Position numbers and translations under genes: made by a program. Positions 21,866 through 32,959 of a stretch of DNA of 64,000 bases are shown piece by piece. Below the pieces are notes generated by a model, which saw nothing but the letters and a program-made list of their open reading frames with translations, did no database searches and was not told the origin of the DNA. Within the stretch, counting starts at the first letter, position 1. Every line of letters begins with the position of its first letter. This stretch comes from Palaemon carinicauda (taxonomy: Eukaryota > Arthropoda > Malacostraca > Decapoda > Palaemonidae), in assembly GCF_036898095.1 (NCBI RefSeq), contig NC_090728.1:92901812-92965811 (forward strand), written 5' to 3'.

Positions 21866-23842
21866 CTATTTATCACATCTGCCTAACAGTAAAAATCTGA
21901 TTCATACATCCCCTACCTCTTCTAAAACCACCCTGTACTTCTAAGATTGCACTCTCTGTTTTATCCTTAAACCTATTAATTAGTACTCTGCCATACACTT
22001 TTCCAACCACACTCAACAAACTAATACCCTTTGAATTACAACACTCATGCACATCTCCCTTACCTTTGTATAGTGGTACAATACACACATGCACCCAGTC
22101 CACTGATACCATTCATAGCATAAAACACATATTAAACAACCTCACCAACCATTCAAGTTCAGTCAAACTCCCTTCCTTTAACATCTCGGTCCTCTCACCA
22201 TCCATACCAGGTGTTTTTCCTACTCTTGTTTTGTTTCATCTAGTGCTTTCTTCACTTCTTCTCTTGTAATCTCTTTCATTCTCGTCTCCCGTCACTGGCA
22301 CCTCAACACCTGCAACGTCAATTATATCTGCGTCCCTATTATCCACAATATTCAGTAAACTTTCAAAACATTCTGCCCACTTTTTCATTGCCTCCTTTCC
22401 TTTCAACTAACTTCCATTTCCATCTTTCACTGACTCTTCAATTCTCAAACCACCCTTCCTTACTCTCTTCACTTCTTTCCAAAACTTCTCATTCTCTTCA
22501 TATGAATGACCCAATCCCTTACCCAACTCCAGTCAGTCACTTTCTTTGCCTCAGTTACCTTATGTTTTCCTTTTACATTTTTGTCTATATCTTTCATGCT
22601 TCCCTACACTATTACTCTGCAGCTGTTCTTCAAATGCCCTCTTTTTCTCTTCCACGTTTATCTTCACTCCATTTCACCATTCACCAGCCTTCCTCATCTT
22701 CCTCCAAAAGTCCTCTTGCCACACACATCACTTGGAATCCCAACAAAATTTTCTTTTACTAACTACCACTCCTCTAAATTACCAGTTTCTCTCACTTTCA
22801 CTCTACTATATGCCACTTCCAACCTTTCTTGATATTCACTTTTTACCTCTGGTTTTATTAACTCTGTAACCTTCACTACCTCCCTTTTATATCCCCCCCC
22901 CCACTTTATTCCCCCACTCTTTTGCTACAACTAATTATCCTTCAACCAAAAAATGATCAAACAAACCGTGAGCCATACCCCTAAACACGTGCACATCTTC
23001 CAATCTTCCAATCATCCTTCTAGTTATCAACTCACAAACCATTAATGCCCTTTCTACCACTCTTCCATTTGACACTCTTACCCATGCATACTTGTTATTA
23101 TCTTTCTTTTTTGAAAAATCACAACTTATTACCAGCTCTTGCTCAACACAAATCTACCAGTCTCTCCCCACTCATTTTCACCTGGTACGCCATACTTCCC
23201 AATGAAACCTTCTACCTCTCCATCACCCACTCTAGCATATAAGTCACTCATCACACCTACATAATTCCTTCTACCCAGTCCTTCTATACACCTAGTTAAT
23301 TCATTCCAGAATTCGTTCCGCTCATCTTAACTTTTCTCACAACCTGGCCCGTGTACACTAACAAAAAGCCAAAATTCCCTACCCAACCTAACCCCCACCC
23401 ACATTAACCTAGATGATTCCTCCTTTCATTCTAATACTTTACCTATCATCCATTCACTCAGCAATAAAGCCACACTCTTGCTTGCTCTTCCCCTTTCAGT
23501 CCCAAACACTCTACCAGTCACTTCACCATACATTACTTCACCCTTCCCTTTTATCTTTGTCTCACACAAGGCCAATATATCCATCCTTCTACTCTTAAAC
23601 ATACATCCAATCTCACATCTTTTACTCTTTATCGTACTACCCTCACACACATTCAGACCCCAAAAATAGAGTGCGGGGAGCAGTTACTCTCCCCCAGCTC
23701 CTCCTCTTTGATATCTCACTGGAATAAATATACTGGAGAGAGGGTTCCCAGTCCCTTGTCCCGTCCCTTTTACTCGCCTCTTACGAAACGCAGGGATACA
23801 TTGGCACTATTCTAATTGTTGCTATGCCCCCGTGGCCACAGG
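21866..23842 (-). mobile_element. RTE-like LINE copy 4, 5' half (minus)
   Basis: On the minus strand this runs from a 5' UTR (23842-23660) through the endonuclease-coding part and the linker to the RT fingers, ending after FRRGRGCMNQIFTVRQ at about 21880. The 3' half at 11244-12556 resumes about 35 bp further on in element coordinates. The two are therefore one nearly full-length element split by DIRS-C (with A1 inside it) and a LINE tail. Many frameshifts are present. Confidence 0.82.
21873..23650 (-). pseudogene. Endonuclease and RT N-terminus of RTE-like copy 4
   Basis: At 23650-23426 the minus frame reads GCMFKSRRMDILALCETKIKGKGE, with the L-x-E-T pattern of apurinic/apyrimidinic-type LINE endonucleases, then GRASKSVALLL. 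At 22112-21873 it reads CIVPLYKGKGDVHECCNSKG and QGGFRRGRGCMNQIF (RT fingers). The stretch between is decayed, with only short frames. This is the only copy in the window that shows the endonuclease. Confidence 0.75.
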
Positions 23843-25590
23843 GAGCATAACAGCAATTCAGTGCAAAATGTATGACCGTAAGTGTTTCATATGTGGATTT
23901 TACAGAAAGTGCATGATTTCTGAAATAAATAAAACCTGTACATTTCTAGAAGCAAGTGTTTACTTTCATTCTGGATGTAGTGTTCACCAGGACAAGTGAT
24001 TTACAAGACACTGTGTATTTGGTGCAGATTTATAACTGTCATAAACCTAGCATTTGAAATTACTTACTAAAGTATGAGTGATCATGGTGATCATATATCT
24101 GAAAAGCAAAAGGCATGGAGGAATGTTGTTAAAACCATTGAGTGTGTGCTTTCAAGTAACCTGGGGTATAAGTATCTTGAAAAACAATTTCCACAATGTC
24201 ACCTAATGTGATAAACCGTGGGGACAAGCTACTTTTGGTCAACCACTTTCACGACAACATTTACTTCTCATAGCCCAAACAAATATATCAGGGTTTTTAG
24301 TCAAAATGTAACAGTAAAGGATGTAGCCCAAACAACTCAATGTGTGGATTCAATAAAAGAATGTGTTCAACAAATACTTAAGTTACGCCTATATTTTGAT
24401 TTTTAATCTTAATTATAGGTTCTATGATGCTGCAGATTCAAAGGAGTTCTTGAAGGCTGCTTCAATCCCAGACCCATTTTGAGTTTCTTTGCAGTTTTAA
24501 TTTTGAATAAATTGAGTTCAAAGCAAGCAATGATGAACAAGCAGTATTAGGTGTTCCTGGGTCATTAGACCTCTCTGTATCAAGTGAACTTAAGTTGCAA
24601 AGCCTATTTCAGATATTGTACTTAATGTTCATGTTGGAAGAAAAAGGAAACCATTGCACATTATGAACTGTGAAGCTAAATTACAATACGCATTACGAGT
24701 TTCAATTATCTTGGTTTATGAGTAAACTACCATATACAGTAAATCTGATACGGCAACATACTCTGTATAATCTAGGTATTCATAGAAGGAAAATTTGTAA
24801 TAAAGCAAACTCCAGGATGTTTCAAAGCAGTTGGAGCTGATATGGCCTTAGAGCAAACAATTAATAGATCTTAGAAGAGCCCTGCATGAATCATTGGTTT
24901 TTCATGACAAAAATATTCTTATGTAAACCAATCTTTTACAGCATCAAAAACTATCTAAGGAGGGAAATATTCAAACAATTACAATACTCTCAGAAAGATT
25001 TGTCATCCTATTTTTAACAACTGCAGATGAAGGTTGACTTCTCTGCCACAGTTTGCACGACCAACCTGAACATTTGCTTCACTCCATCAATCAAGCAAGT
25101 CATCAGTAAAATACCAACAAAAATCAACTCAACATGAAGATGCTCACATGTATCAAATGCTTCATATCACTAAGGAACGAGGAAACTCTATGGAGAAGTT
25201 ACTTCATTATGATATTTTATCTCCTCCCTATCTGTTTGATGAGGATGGCCTAATGACTACAACAACAATGAAAGCCTTAGTTCATGAGCTGGAGAAACAG
25301 TAGAAGACTGTGGATAAAACTACACCTTTAGCCACCATGAAGACGATTTGTTGTAGATATAACGGGTAAAGTTCATAAAATGGAGACATGTAAGAGCATT
25401 TTGAGATCTTTGTAATAATACGTTAAAAACAACTTAGTGTATAGCAAAGTGTGCTTTATTGTCCTTCAAAAATATATTTTGTATTTGATTCTTATGTTGA
25501 AATGTCAATAAAAGATTCAGTGTCAGAAAAGGGAGAATGTAGTAATGGCTACTACACTCACACTCATACACACCTGTGTTCTCTCATCAA
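23843..25590 (+). pseudogene. Decayed coding remnant of an unrecognised repeat-borne gene
   Basis: Protein-like blocks appear in order on the + strand through stops and frameshifts: MYDRKCFICG (23870), KAWRNVVKTIECVL-like (24110), SPNKYIRVFSQNVTVKDVAQ with VDSIKECVQQIL (24270-24390), RKRKPLHIMNCEA (24640), FMSKLPYTVN (24715), LHITKERGNSMEKLLHYDI with SPPYLFDEDGLMTTTT (25160-25260) and FDSYVEMSIKDS (25485). Block order and length suggest a protein of several hundred residues. I have an impression of similar blocks in uncharacterised invertebrate proteins but cannot name the family, and no known transposase or polymerase motif is visible. Its 3' limit is where DIRS-B coding begins. Confidence 0.45.
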
Positions 25591-25619
25591 TTTTGCTTTT
25601 GGCTTGGTTGAGAGACACA

Positions 25620-27480
25620 CTTCCAGGAGAGCATTGGTTACGTCTCATAGGATACCTGTACTCCTTGGAACGTCTGGTATCCAACGGCTGACTGCTAATA
25701 CGATCCCTCCCGTGGCAGCTGAAGTCCAGTTGGGCTTGGCACAAGGACTCACCGTTCCCGTTGGTTCATATGGGACCCGAGCAGAGGACAGACCTTAGAT
25801 GGTGGGTGGCAGACGGCAACCATCGCAGAGGGGTAGATCTCCCTTCCCCCCCGGAATTGATGCTCTTTAATGACTCATCAAAAGGAGGATGGGAGGCTCA
25901 TTTGCTGTATCACACGGCTTACGGGCTGCGGTCCTAGTCCAAAAGTTTTCTGCACATAAACCTCCCAGAAAAGAAGGCAGCCTTTCCGGCCCTGCAACAA
26001 TTTCAATAGCTTCTGTCTGGTCACTTCGTGGTGTTGATGAGCAACAATACCACAGTGGTGGGGTATGTAAATAAGTAAGGAGGTCCCTTTTCACATCTTT
26101 GCCATCTAACTGTGGAGATGCTAAGACGAGTGGAAGACAACTTGGTGTCCCTATCAGCTCGCTTCATTCCTGTCAAGAGAAATGTGCTAGCAGATCTGAG
26201 CAGAGCGACTCAGATAGTGGGCTTTAAGTGGTCTTTGAATCATCTATTAACCAACGAAGTCCTGACTGCGTGGGGTTCCCTTACAGTGGATCTGTTCGCA
26301 ACATCTCTTAACAGCAAGCTCCCACTGTACTGCTCCCTGGTACCGTATCCTTAGGCATTCTGGCTAAATGCGTTTATACAACGGTGGAACAACATAAATG
26401 TCTACTCTTCCCCCCCCCCCCATTTGTCTGATGAGAAGAGCATCAACAAGAACGTCCTACCTAGCAATGACCCTCGTAGCTTTGCTATGGCATCACACAC
26501 AATGTTTCCTGGACCTTTTCATGATACTAACAGAAATCCCAAGAAAGCTCCCTCCACGTCACTATTTACTCGGACAGCCACACGCAAAGATTTACCACAA
26601 AGCCTTGAGTCCCTGCGTCTTCATGCCTGAAGGTTCTCCAGCATCTCCTTATGAAGAGAGATTGCGAAAAAGATGTCTGCATACCTCTGGGAATCTTCAG
26701 CTGCGGTATATCAAGCAAAGTGGGCAGTCTTCTGTGGTTGGTGTCATGGAAGAGGTATCTCTCTTCGTGGTGCCACTATCCCAGTGATAGTGGAATTTCA
26801 CGAGTACCTTTGGGAGGAACTCCTCTCAGTCTCAGCGGTGAAATATTGACTCATCGTTTGAGTTGTCTCTCCTCATATGGAGTTTCAAGCTTACCTGTCC
26901 TCAATCAGAAGTTAGACCACCTCCAAGGAATGTTGCTCGTGTTCTACAATTGCTAAAAGGAGCTTCTACAAGCCGTTATGTCAGGCATCAGATCTTACAC
27001 TGTCTAAAAACAGTCATTCTGCTTGCTTTGGCCTCGACCAAGAGAGTAAGTGAACTGCATGGTCTTTCCTACGATGTCTCCCATTCAAGGGGATGGAGAC
27101 AGGTAATGCTCGACTTCATCCCTGAGTTTATCGCCAAAACTCAAAATCTGCTGGTAGGATATCCTAGATTCGGGCCCCTCCGAATTCCGAATTGAGAGTC
27201 TCCTGAACATTATCGATGACCCAGATCAACTGCTGTGGCCAGTGAGGGCTCTGAGGTGTTATCTCGAGAGAACTTCGGGAGCTTGTCCCAGAGTGAGCCA
27301 ATTGTTCATCAGCATGGGGAGGTTGAAAAGAAGAATCACTATAAACACAGTTTCAGTGGGGATTTGCAAGGTCACAGATCGGGCCTTGAATCCTGATTCA
27401 TTTCTGCAAACGCTGAAACCTAGAGCTCACGACATTAGGGGCATTAACATGTCCCTAGCTTCTTTTTCTTCTTTGACTAA
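25620..27480 (+). pseudogene. DIRS-B RNase H, methyltransferase-like segment and recombinase
   Basis: RNase H is recognisable as NDSSKGGWEAH (25870), a decayed HINLPEKKAA, MSNNTTVVGYVNK with a following stop (26035-26075) and NVLADLSR (26185). Next comes TVDLFATSLNSKLPLYCSLV (26287-26345). The recombinase follows in broken frames: ALASTKRVSELHGLSY (first Arg, 27030), PEFIAKTQN (27120) and LKPRAHDIRGI (H-x-x-R, 27430). The C-terminal Tyr region is displaced beyond the LINE fragment at about 27840. Many stops and indels; dead. Confidence 0.72.
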
Positions 27481-27484
27481 AGCT

Positions 27485-27838
27485 TTTCCTGTTATGCAGG
27501 GTCGCTATTTCTTGAAAGCTGTTTCCAATTTCTTGTCTCCGATGTCCTCCATTGTGAGATCTTTCTTTGACACCTCTGTAACCTTTGTTGTTTCCCTTAC
27601 CAAATCATTCCTAACCTTATCCAGTCTTGTGATCCCAGCCATCCATCTTAGCATTCTCATCTCTACAACATCCATTTTCTTTTCAAAGATCTTTTCATGG
27701 GCCAGGTATCTGCACCAAATGTCATGGCAGGTCTCACTACAGTTTTATGTACCTTTGCCTTTAAGTTTAAATTTATCCTTCGATCACACATCACTCCCGA
27801 CACACTTTTCCAATTATTCCATCCAGCATTCAAGAAAA
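27485..27838 (-). mobile_element. LINE RT C-terminal fragment (minus) inside DIRS-B recombinase
   Basis: On the minus strand this reads like the region after the RT catalytic core of another LINE, with KVHKTVVRPAMT, MKRSLKRKWML and MRMLRWMAGITRLDKVRN-like blocks across frames. It differs from the RTE-like copies above. It splits the DIRS-B recombinase between its H-x-x-R and Tyr regions. A second partial copy lies in the downstream duplication. Confidence 0.65.
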
Positions 27839-28726
27839 ACTACTTTTTGGCACAGGTCCTTTTACCCCCGCTACCTGCAAGACGTAACCCAACAGGAACA
27901 TGGAGACGTTCTCTATCAGACCTGTGGTGGCTGCACAAGTAGTTTAAGCACCTCAAGCTCCTCAATTGATAAGTACCAGATAGTAGAGGGGAGAGGTTAT
28001 CCAGGACTAGGTATGGGGTAAATGATAAGAATGAATAGCTCCTTTTTTTCATGCTCCAAAGAGGGGAACAGCACCTACAGTACTCTGCTAGCTGGCCTTT
28101 TCTGTCTGCAGGTAATAACTATTTCCCTTGTGTGACCTGGTATGTGCGCATATATTTATGTCCCTATATCCCCTTGTGAGGTGGGAATTGGGTTATGTCT
28201 ATCTTGACATTCTCATCTCTACAACATCCATTTTCTTTTCAAAGATCTTTTTCATGGGCCAGGTATCTGCACCATATGTCATGGCAGGTCTCACTACAGT
28301 TTTATGTACCTTTCCCTTTAAGTTTAAATTTATCCTTCGATCACACAACACTCCCGACACACTTTTTCAATTATTCCATCCAGCATTCAAGAAAAACTAC
28401 TTTTTGGAAGCGTCATACAACCTTTAACCCCCACTACCTGCAAGATGTAACCCAAAGGAACATGGAAACGTTCTCTTTATTACCTGTGGTGGCTGCACAA
28501 GTGGTTTAAACACCTCAAGCTTCTTAATGGACAAGTACCAGATGGTAGAGGGGAGAGTTTATTCAGGATCAAGTCTGAGGTAAATGATAAGAATGACTGG
28601 CTCCCTTTTCTCTAGCTGGCCTCTTCTGTCTGTAGGTAATAACTATTTCCCTTGTGTAACCTGGTATATGCACTTATATTTATGTCCCCATATCCCCTTG
28701 TGAGGTGGGAATTGGGTTATGTCTAT
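27652..28726. repeat. Tandem duplication of about 0.55 kb in DIRS-B
   Basis: The unit 27652-28202 is repeated at 28208-28726. It starts CATTCTCATCTCTACAACAT and ends GGGAATTGGGTTATGTCTAT. Each unit holds part of the LINE fragment, the recombinase C-terminus (ACCTGCAAGA and the codons after it) and 3' UTR. The second unit is shorter by several small deletions, so the duplication is not recent. Confidence 0.88.
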
Positions 28727-28950
28727 GGTTTTGTCAAAGAAGCCCGAGGACTTCTGAGAATTCTTACCTAGACAAGTCACATTGCTAGTATCACACAATC
28801 ATACGGATTGCTCAGGTTGCTAAAGCATGCAAATGCACAAAAGTTTAGCGAGGTGTCAAAGTTATTTTGAAGCGTGGTTAGCACGTAGGAATGCCCCAGT
28901 CATAGACCAGCCAGTTGGATAGAACTTGGAACAACCTTAGGGTGAGTCTT

Positions 28951-29051
28951 CCCTAATAAAGAGCGAAATGGTTTGCATTAGTGACGGGATAGATGACAAA
29001 TTTAAGAATAGTTGTATTTTTTCTAACGATACAAACCTTGAGCTCTTTATA
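28951..29051 (+). repeat. DIRS-B internal complementary region
   Basis: The second half (ACAAATTTAAGAATAG to AACCTTGAGCTCTTTA) is an imperfect reverse complement of the right end at 29245-29300. The first half (TAAAGAGCGAAATGG onward) has the form expected of the complement of a left end, but the left end is not in the window, so that half cannot be verified. Confidence 0.72.
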
Positions 29052-29089
29052 CAAATTTGTCCTGCCATCACTTACCCCTTGCAAGGCCT

Positions 29090-29300
29090 GTCTGCAATCA
29101 AAAGTGACGAAAGAACACAGGTATGTGTGTGAGTTGGGTAGCCAGTACTACCCCCTACCCCTCGCTAACTAGCGGTGGGATAGTTATACTCGCTAATAGT
29201 CTTATTGCTAGTCTTCCAGCTTTGCCGAAAGTATATTCCAAAATAAAGATCTTAAGGTTTGTATCATTAGGAAATAAACAAATTATTCTTAAATTGTTAT
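29090..29300 (-). repeat. DIRS-B right terminal repeat
   Basis: The outer 55 bp, from AAAGATCTTAAGG to ATTCTTAAATTG, pair with 28990-29050. The inner part is unpaired because the left end is missing. Confidence 0.68.
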
Positions 29301-29749
29301 TTTAAACTATATTATACCCTTTAAATTTAAGTTTTTCTTTCGTGCACAACATTCCTGTTCTTATCCTTTATTTTTCTTAAGTTTCATGATTTCTTTTATT
29401 TAAAATTCTCTTGTAACTATTTGTTTAGCTGTTTCTAACAAATTTCTTTTGATAAAACTAAAATAGGATCATTATGGGTATTTTATAATACAGTACAACT
29501 GTGTTAAGAAAGAGGTAGTAGGAAAATTATTTGTTTTCTGCCATTGTAGGTTATTCCTAATCTTTTTAAGCCTCTAAACTCTTGATGTTATTTCTACAGA
29601 GCAAATTAGAACAAGTTGATAAATCATATGTTTTGTGTATTTTTTTCAGATTTTGTAAAGTATTGCAGTCAGTATTTTTTTTAAGTAAGTTACAACTTTA
29701 CCAAAGCATTTCAAAGGTTAAGGTATAGGATATTTTTTTTTTCTTTTAG
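29301..29749 (+). other. End of BLM intron 2
   Basis: AT-rich, ending in an extended T tract and TTCTTTTAG. No other feature seen. Confidence 0.7.
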
Positions 29750-29986
<237 letters not shown>

Positions 29987-30074
29987 TGAATTGTTATAAA
30001 AAATCTATAAAGATGAAGAGGGATGCACAACCACACCTGCAGATAATGGGTGAATAGTTTTCGAGCAAAAGAAA

Positions 30075-30230
30075 CTACTTTTAATTTAAATTGTTTATTC
30101 CTACGCAGATACACACTTGTGAATCGTTTATATGGGTTACTCTTAGTCTCATTCTCTCTATGACCAAACAATCAAAGAAAAAGGATTTGATTGCATCATT
30201 CTTATAGTCGCTAAGCAACTACTGCTCTTG
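30075..30230 (+). repeat. DIRS-E1 left terminal repeat
   Basis: Contains TTTATTCCTACGCAGATAC and AATCGTTTATATGGG. Its reverse complement is found in the right repeat, and its outer part recurs, inverted, in the internal complementary region at 46050. The second DIRS-E copy at 62425 begins with a diverged version. Confidence 0.75.
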
Positions 30231-30549
30231 CGGTTTAGGATACCTACACATGACGCTCTCCACAACATTCCTGGTCGTGAAGTTAAGAGGATGTACCTCA
30301 CTTCGTTTATGCGATCAGACGATCAGACATCCGCACCCGCCTTTGATACCCTTATAGTGCTTGTACCTTTTATGTCTTTAATATTCAGTGTCATATGCAT
30401 ATCTGTCATTATTTATGTGTTATGACTAGCAAATTAAATACAGTATTTTGCGTTTTACCTTCATGAGCTGGGTTGAAGTTGATCCGCACCCTGTTTTTTT
30501 CTCTTACCGTGGTAAGAGATGTTCAGTGAAATCACCATGTGAGTACTGT

Positions 30550-31684
30550 GGAACCTTGACATACGAATTTAATTCGTTCCATTACCATCGTTGTATATCA
30601 AAACAGTTGTATCTCAAAGCATTTTATCCCATTTGAAATAGTGTAATATGTATTAATTCGTTCTAGCACTATTAAACCACACCAAAACACAGCTAAATTA
30701 CATATAATATACACAATTTATACACAAATAAACGAGTAATAACACATAATGATAAAATAACGTAGTGATGTGATAAATGATAATAAATTTGATAAGATCA
30801 ATAAAAAAAAAATAAAGGAATTCAACTTACCACAACAAAAGATGATGTGAGGCCAGCAGGAGGAGGAGGTAGGGAGGGGTGGCAGGGAACGATTTGTTTT
30901 CTTTTTATTTACGTATGTAGACTAATAACTACGTAATAAACAAATATGGAATAACATTGCTAAACGAGTTTTTATTTAGTTTTTTTAATTATGTAAACAC
31001 TTACTCATCATCACCTTCATGTCTGGCCTTTTTGGCCTCACTTTCCAGACTTTCATCACTTTCAGGTCTGGGCCTATCATGCCAATTCTTTGGGGTGTCT
31101 ATTTTTCGTGATTTTATTCATCTTTACTTTTCTAGCATTCATTCGTCATTTTTATCTAATTAATCATTCTAAACGCCTTCTTATCCCTCATTCCACGTAT
31201 TCCCATTCCTATTTTTCATTCCTTCTCGCATTTCCCAAATTCATAGATTTCGCTAATTTATTTGATTTAGCTTAGATTTATCTTAGGAAATGTGCTACCG
31301 AAAAGTCCAGACAATCTGAACACGTGCACGCACGCTACCGCCTCCCCCTATCTCGTTTCTTTGTCCTTTTGTTTCGTCCTTGTTTCTCACTGGCGTTTTA
31401 CTTAACTGTATCCAATGATAATGCATGTAATATTCACATTTTAGTATCGTATTTATAATTAAAAACATAGCGAATTATAATCTTATGCATTGTTTACATT
31501 CAAATCAGCTGATCAACCCTGCCTAGTCCGTCGTCAACTTCAATTTTCGAATCAAATAATTCCCTTATTAATAAGACATGCTACCGCCGATGCACGATAT
31601 TTTATAGTTTTTAGCTCTGTGGTGCTTGATTATACAGCATCAAACGAGATTTAGCTAAAAAAAAAAAGATTTTATTTATTACAC

Positions 31685-31774
<90 letters not shown>

Positions 31775-32143
31775 TCATTCATATATATCTCCCTCTCACC
31801 AAATATTCTATTTCGTTTTGGAAGCATTATTGCCTTTTCGAAATCATTTTCTTGTTTTTTTTCTTATCACCTGCTTTGTCTTTTGCTTTGGGACCCATGG
31901 TAAATAATAAAATAGACAAAATAACACGAAAAATAGGCAGAAATACAACGAACTACACAACGAAGTGTTAAAGATGCAGCAATAACAAACAGACCGAACG
32001 CCATCTATCGGTCGTCTATAGAACTATCACATCCCAAAATCGTATCTCAAATATTTCGTTGTATATCAAAGCATATATTTTCGAAAATTTTCTGTTGTAT
32101 CTTAAAACATTTGTATATTAGGGCAATCGTATGTCAAGGTTCC
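30550..32143. mobile_element. Non-autonomous DNA transposon with 8-bp target duplication
   Basis: Terminal inverted repeats begin GGAACCTTGACATACGA on the left and are the reverse complement on the right (TCGTATGTCAAGGTTCC). Flanks are AGTACTGT (30542-30549) and AGTACTAT (32144-32151), an 8-bp target duplication with one mismatch. Subterminal sequence is also palindromic in style (AATTTAATTCGTTCC). No transposase frame is visible in its 1,594 bp. An 8-bp duplication is shared by hAT and a few other superfamilies, so the superfamily is uncertain. The host gag can be read across the insertion. Confidence 0.82.
31686..31770. repeat. (AG)n microsatellite
   Basis: About 85 bp of AG dinucleotides inside the DNA transposon. 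Confidence 0.97.
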
Positions 32144-32959
32144 AGTACTATAGGGAGTTACTGTTCTCCCAGTGGGAGAGATATTCTCGTCGCAAGGCAC
32201 TATTAAGTGAGATTGTTTTTCTTCATCTTCTGGCAGTAGTGGCAATTGTTTTTCTTTATCTTCTGGCAGTAGTGGCAAGAAATGAAAGGTCATTCTTGCA
32301 GAGAACGTTATCTCCCAACCAGGTCCATGCCAGACACTGAATCTCCAGTCACGGATGATGACAGCCATCAATATTTTGTTAATATTTTATCACCCTGAGC
32401 CAGATCCAATATCAGTACCATCAGTCCCTAATTACCTCGTTTTACTTGGATCTCCAGCACCCCCTAAGAGTGTGTTGAGTGGAGAACCTTGCATTTATAC
32501 AGATACCTGTAAGATCTTTCCATTCTGGGAAGTGTCTCCAATCAGAGCCTTGAAAGTATCTCCCCGCTCCCAACGTAACTTAGAGTATAGCTTGCTATAT
32601 CCCATTGTACTGGAGCACCTTCATTGAAAGACCCTTATTACCAGTCTCCAGCTCATACAAATGAATAAGGCTTGCCTCGTACACCCAGGGGTCCTCGGCA
32701 TCGGTCTCCTTTGAAGAGCTCCCAGGATGCGATACAAAACATGTCATCACTTTATTACGAGGGTGGTTGGACAGCTTCAGCTGTGCCCACACCTGCAGAC
32801 TTGGCAACACCAAGCTACTCTAAACAATTATCTCCTTCTAAGCTTAATAGCGCTATGAAGTTGAGTGTAACAAAACCTGCTTCAATTCCCTGAATTCTGT
32901 TCATTAACAATTCAGCCAGGCAGAATGTTCAGATTAGCAAATCTGAACATGCCGCTGTG

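Larger units (their letters stand above)
25600..29300 (+). mobile_element. DIRS-B element, 5'-truncated
   Basis: A decayed DIRS element that begins in the RT to RNase H linker and keeps RNase H, the methyltransferase-like segment, recombinase, 3' UTR, internal complementary region and right terminal repeat. Gag, RT core and the left end are absent. A minus-strand LINE fragment sits in the recombinase gene, and a stretch of about 0.55 kb is tandemly duplicated. Confidence 0.78.
30440..32930 (+). pseudogene. DIRS-E1 gag N-terminal and middle part, split by a transposon
   Basis: Reads VEVDPHPVFFSYRGKRC then SVKSPCEY up to 30549. After the DNA transposon it continues YRELLFSQWERYSRRKALL. The second DIRS-E copy at 62830-62960 has the matching SCLDRRGCRESPCNYCKDW and ESYAFHYRNLKEI, confirming the join. 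The Cys-rich start may bind zinc or nucleic acid. After about 32230 the frame is broken by several stops; a last recognisable piece is PTPADLATPSYSKQLSPSK near 32790. Assignment to gag is by position and similarity to the other DIRS-E copy. Confidence 0.6.
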
